64,000 nucleotides of DNA, taken from positions 4,340,001-4,404,000 of the forward strand of contig NZ_CP042425.1 in assembly GCF_008254045.1 (NCBI RefSeq). The letters run 5' to 3'. This document shows positions 61,401 to 64,000 of the stretch, piece after piece; position 1 is the stretch's first letter, and each line of letters opens with the position of its first letter. A program made the position numbers and the translations under genes. The DNA is from Limnoglobus roseus (GTDB lineage: Bacteria; Planctomycetota; Planctomycetia; Gemmatales; Gemmataceae). Under the pieces are notes generated by a model that searched no databases, was not told the DNA's origin, and saw only the letters and a list, made by a program, of their open reading frames with translations.

Positions 61401-64000
61401 CCGCCGACGCGGCCGGCGTCGTCCACATCGCAACGACCTTGTCGATGCCGCTGGCCGTCGGCGGGTCGATCACGGCCATCGCGACCCGCGTGGACACCAA
61501 CGGCAGTTCCGGCCTCGCCGCCGCGGCGACCGCCGTTACCGCGAGCGTCAACCTGAGCAACTCCACCGTGCCCGAGAATCAGCCCGCCGGCACGATCGTC
61601 GGAAACTTGTCGATCGCCGGCCAGAACTCGGGTGACCCCTTCCTGTACAACTTGACCCAGGCCACGGCCGACAACCGGGCGTTCAAAATCAACGGAAGCC
61701 AACTGAGCACGGCCGCCGTCCTGAACTACGAAGCCCGGCCGAGCTACACGATTACCGTCCAGGCCACGGACCCCGCCGGCAGCTACTCGTTCCTCCAGCG
61801 AATTACCATCACCGTCACGGACCTCAACGACGCCCCGGTCATCACGTCGGACGGCGGCGGCGACTCGGCGAACGTCTCCGTCAACGAGAACGAAACGCGC
61901 GTGACGACCGTCCACGCCGACGACGAAGACCTCGGAACCGTGGTGGCCTACTCCGTCATCGGCGGCGTCGATGCCAACTTTTTCTCGATCAACCCGACGA
62001 CGGGCGTGCTGTCGTTTGTCAACGCCCCCGACTTCGAGAACCCGGCCGACGGCGACCACGACAACGTTTACGAAGTGGTCGTCCAGGCGTCGGACGGCCA
62101 ACTCACCGACGCAGAGACGATCCTGGTGTCCGTCGCGGACGTGAACGACAACCCGCCGGTCATCTACGACGACGGCAGCGGCGACGACTACGTGGTAGTC
62201 GACGTGCCTGAGAACTCGACGGTCGTGACCACCATCTCGGCCACCGACGCCGACGTGAATTCAGTGCTGACGTACTCCATCACCGGCGGTGCCGACCAGG
62301 ACTTGTTCGCCATCAACCCGGTGACCGGCGTGGTGACGTTCCGCACACCGCCCAATTTTGAACGGCCGGCCGACGCCGACGGGGATAACAACTACCAGGT
62401 GTTAGTCACCGTCAGCGACGGCCGGTTCACGGACTCCGAGTACGTGTACGCGAACGTTTACGACGTGAACGAGCCGCCCGTGATCGACACGCCTTCTCAG
62501 TTCACGCCGCCGGAAAATCAGGCCTTCGTCGCTACGATCGAGGCTACGGACGAGGACGACCCGACCCTGACGTATGCCATCACCGGCGGCGAGGACGCGG
62601 CCCAGTTTCAACTAGACGGAACGACCGGCGTCCTGTCGTTCGTCTCGCCGCCGGACCACGAACGGCCGGCCGACGCGAACGGCGACAACATCTACCACGT
62701 CACGGTCCAGGTTTCGGACGGGCAAAACACGACTACCCAGGCCTTGACCGTCACCGTGATCGACGAGAACGACAACCCGCCCGTCATCATCAGCAACGGC
62801 GGCGGCACGGCGACCGTGGCGGTGCCAGAAAACACGACGGGCGTCACGACCGTCGTCGCGACCGATGCCGACTCCAACCCGCAACTCCGGTATTCGATCA
62901 CCGGCGGCAACGACGCCGCCCGGTTCACGATCGACCCTATCTTCGGCACGCTCGCCTTCGCGACAGCCCCGGACTTTGAAAGTCCGACGGACGCGAACGG
63001 CGACCACGTCTACGAGGTGTTCGTCCAAGTCTCCGACGGCACTTACACCGACGACCAATTCCTCTCCGTAGGCGTGACGAACGTCGTGGACGTCGCCCCG
63101 GTCATCACGAGCAACGGCGGCGGCCCCACGGCCACCCTGTCCGTGCCCGAGAACACGGCCGCCGTGACGACTATCACTGCGACCGACGCCGACGCCGGCC
63201 ACCCGGCCGTGACGTTCTCCATCACCGGCGGGTCAGACGCGAGCCTGTTCACCCTCGATCCGACAACCGGCGTATTGCAGTTCCGGACGCCGCCCGACTT
63301 CGAGCACCCGACCGACGCCGACCACGACAACCGGTACGACGTGGTCGTGAAAGCGATGGCCGGAAGCCTGAGCACAACGCAAGCCCTCGCCGTCCGCGTG
63401 ACGGACGTGAACGAACCGCCGCGGATCACGAGCGGCAACACCTTCACCCTGCCCGAGAACAAGACGGCCGTGGGGACCGTTACCGCGACCGACCCCGACG
63501 CGGGGGGGGAAGTGCTGTTCGCCATCGTCGGCGGGGCGGACGCGGCCCAGTTCGCGATCGACGCGACGACCGGCCTGCTGGCGTTCCGAACCGCGCCGGA
63601 CTTTGAGCACCCGGCCGACGCCAACCACGACAATGTGTACGAAGTGAGCGTCCAAGCTTCGGACGGCTCGTTGAGAGACAGCCAGAATATGACCGTCATA
63701 GTGACAAACGTGACCGGGCCGACGGCCGATTTCACTCTCGTGAACTTCATTCCGCCCAACGGGATCGTACCGCCGAGAACGGCGTTTTTCAACATCAGCT
63801 TTAGTAAGCCGGTGTTGGGGGCAAGCAGCACGTCGAACTACGAACTCCGTCGTGCCGGAGCCGATGGCTTACTGGGAACGGCTGATGACATCGTTGTGCC
63901 CGTGGGTCCGTATTCGTACCCGCCGAGCACAGGCCCTACCACGAGTCTTGCACAAATCTATTTGCCGACAACGCCACTGTCAGGAGACGTTTACCGGCTG
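58499..64000 (+). CDS. Giant surface protein: beta-helix and cadherin-like repeats (5' part)
   Basis: An open frame of 1834 codons from the ATG at 58499, continuing past the right edge. MSVSRWLKSARAAVSPQTVA leads to TYLEALEDRCLPT, the same N-terminal motif type as in the protein at 28292. The start of the mature part (VYLVTNTADSGTGSFRQAIL) and residues about 100-900 form a right-handed beta-helix with more than ten copies of a pattern like N-V-I-S-G-N ... G-N-x-V-A-G-N-Y-I-G-L-N-A-A-G-T. A linker domain (about 915-1015) follows. Then come seven cadherin-like repeats of about 100 residues (about 1015-1740) with VPENTxxVTT, TDADxNPxLxYSITGG and NDNPPVI-type calcium sites. A final Ig-like domain starts near 1750. 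It is probably a cell-surface adhesin or envelope structural protein. Confidence 0.9.
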   Translation, partial: MSVSRWLKSARAAVSPQTVARPVPVGKLFELRTYLEALEDRCLPTVYLVTNTADSGTGSFRQAILSANTNPGTDTINFNIGTGIKTIAPITALPTITGPVTIDGTTQPGYAGTPLIELSGASAGTTSNGLMVTAGTSTVRGLSIDRFAHDGVLLTGTAAAGNAVVGSYLGLTPAGAAAANGFHGVSVESGAKNNVIGTNGDNNADLAERNVISGNAMNGVFIDGAGTTGNRVAGNYIGLNPAGTSAIGNGGDGVSVGDGASSNFVGTNGDGSANDAGEGNVISGNTGSGVRLFNPNTNANRVAANLIGLNATGTAGVGNGYDGVSIHAGASFNYVGTNGDGTSDKLERNVISGSKLFSGIAVFDAATAGNVIAGDYIGLNAAGTQAIANNQFGINLFASTHDNRIGTNGDTKSDQLERNVISGNVIHGVQLSDAGTTGNVVAGNYVGLNAAGTDAVPNGQTGVFVVQGANGNRIGTDGNGTADDDERNVISGNVGTGVQFYLTGASGNAVYGNYIGLNAAGTKSVANGSGVYLSGGAAQNAIGGAGAKRNVISGNAFNGVTLTDAGTTGNVVAGNYIGLNANGTDAVPNVSNNVRISDGAAGNTIGGSFLDGTGNVISGVDGDAIYISGTGTDNTTITGNYIGTDKTGTKAVPNVGDAVLVIGSAGTKVGGSVAGQGNVLSGNAAYGVQLGHSATNTKVQGNVIGLGTDGVALPNGFAGVVVSDAGTTGTIIGGVATTPGQGAGNVIGGNTGAGVYILSGASATTVQGNLIGLSTNGTAARPNGGAGVLISSGAHDNAVGGAANGAGNVIGGNTGDGVRITGAGTTANTIAGNFIGTDASGRTLGDGGNGVVVDTGATNNVLGGATTDTNTALGNAIANNLRGIYLNASAGSGNTIRFNRVTGNGGQNNVVNATNDPSPPNLSLVFAGSPTNVFGSLQGVANTSYKVDYYTVDAAGGASAYRETFTYTADAAGVVHIATTLSMPLAVGGSITAIATRVDTNGSSGLAAAATAVTASVNLSNSTVPENQPAGTIVGNLSIAGQNSGDPFLYNLTQATADNRAFKINGSQLSTAAVLNYEARPSYTITVQATDPAGSYSFLQRITITVTDLNDAPVITSDGGGDSANVSVNENETRVTTVHADDEDLGTVVAYSVIGGVDANFFSINPTTGVLSFVNAPDFENPADGDHDNVYEVVVQASDGQLTDAETILVSVADVNDNPPVIYDDGSGDDYVVVDVPENSTVVTTISATDADVNSVLTYSITGGADQDLFAINPVTGVVTFRTPPNFERPADADGDNNYQVLVTVSDGRFTDSEYVYANVYDVNEPPVIDTPSQFTPPENQAFVATIEATDEDDPTLTYAITGGEDAAQFQLDGTTGVLSFVSPPDHERPADANGDNIYHVTVQVSDGQNTTTQALTVTVIDENDNPPVIISNGGGTATVAVPENTTGVTTVVATDADSNPQLRYSITGGNDAARFTIDPIFGTLAFATAPDFESPTDANGDHVYEVFVQVSDGTYTDDQFLSVGVTNVVDVAPVITSNGGGPTATLSVPENTAAVTTITATDADAGHPAVTFSITGGSDASLFTLDPTTGVLQFRTPPDFEHPTDADHDNRYDVVVKAMAGSLSTTQALAVRVTDVNEPPRITSGNTFTLPENKTAVGTVTATDPDAGGEVLFAIVGGADAAQFAIDATTGLLAFRTAPDFEHPADANHDNVYEVSVQASDGSLRDSQNMTVIVTNVTGPTADFTLVNFIPPNGIVPPRTAFFNISFSKPVLGASSTSNYELRRAGADGLLGTADDIVVPVGPYSYPPSTGPTTSLAQIYLPTTPLSGDVYRL

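Noticed and set aside
58625..62101. Several long minus-strand frames inside the giant gene
   Set aside because: All are antisense shadows of the regular repeats on the plus strand.

Overview
The window looks like chromosomal DNA of a Gemmataceae-type planctomycete. This rests on very high GC, a DUF1559 prepilin-like protein in an ECF-sigma / Ser-Thr kinase operon, and two very large surface proteins with a planctomycete-style N-terminal motif (LExLExR.xP) followed by FG-GAP, Ig-like, beta-helix or cadherin-like repeats. The assignment comes from family knowledge; no search was possible.

Region 1 (1-11600) is a stress and carbon-storage block: phosphoketolase (xfp), a frameshifted acetate kinase (ackA), alpha-glucan phosphorylase, a CBS-pair protein, a BON protein, a zinc alcohol dehydrogenase, an hsp20 remnant and a receiver-GGDEF response regulator. 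Together these genes could turn glycogen into acetyl-phosphate, ATP and acetate when oxygen is low. An aquaporin fused to an ArsC-type arsenate reductase follows, bracketed by copies of a CCGTTGTGCA repeat.

Region 2 (11650-22920) holds two RND efflux systems. The first, an adaptor plus a CzcA/CusA-type pump, is nearly intact. The second (outer-membrane factor, AcrB-like pump, adaptor) carries two in-frame stops, several frameshifts and a small deletion. A PAS sensor-like protein, the DUF1559 / kinase / sigma operon and a 1016-residue FG-GAP/Ig-like surface protein follow to 31342.

Region 3 (about 31690-55070) is a mosaic of decayed mobile DNA. It has prophage modules: a truncated terminase pair; a replication and recombination block with DUF1376, DUF1064, Gp157, Bet and the tail of SSB; and many short overlapping genes of lower GC. 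It also has the C-terminal piece of a MobF-type conjugative relaxase and a tyrosine integrase whose C-terminus is replaced by part of a reverse transcriptase, next to a 3' fragment of tRNA-Arg. Two complete IS66 (ISBst12-type) elements with perfect 8-bp target duplications each carry a different passenger gene. One of them has a complete IS701-family element inserted in its right terminal repeat; the other splits the DUF1376 gene in frame. A 5'-truncated IS3 element marks a deletion joining bet to ssb.

Region 4 (55070-64000) holds a degraded two-gene transposon, a LuxR-type regulator, and the start of a giant beta-helix / cadherin-like surface protein that runs off the right edge.
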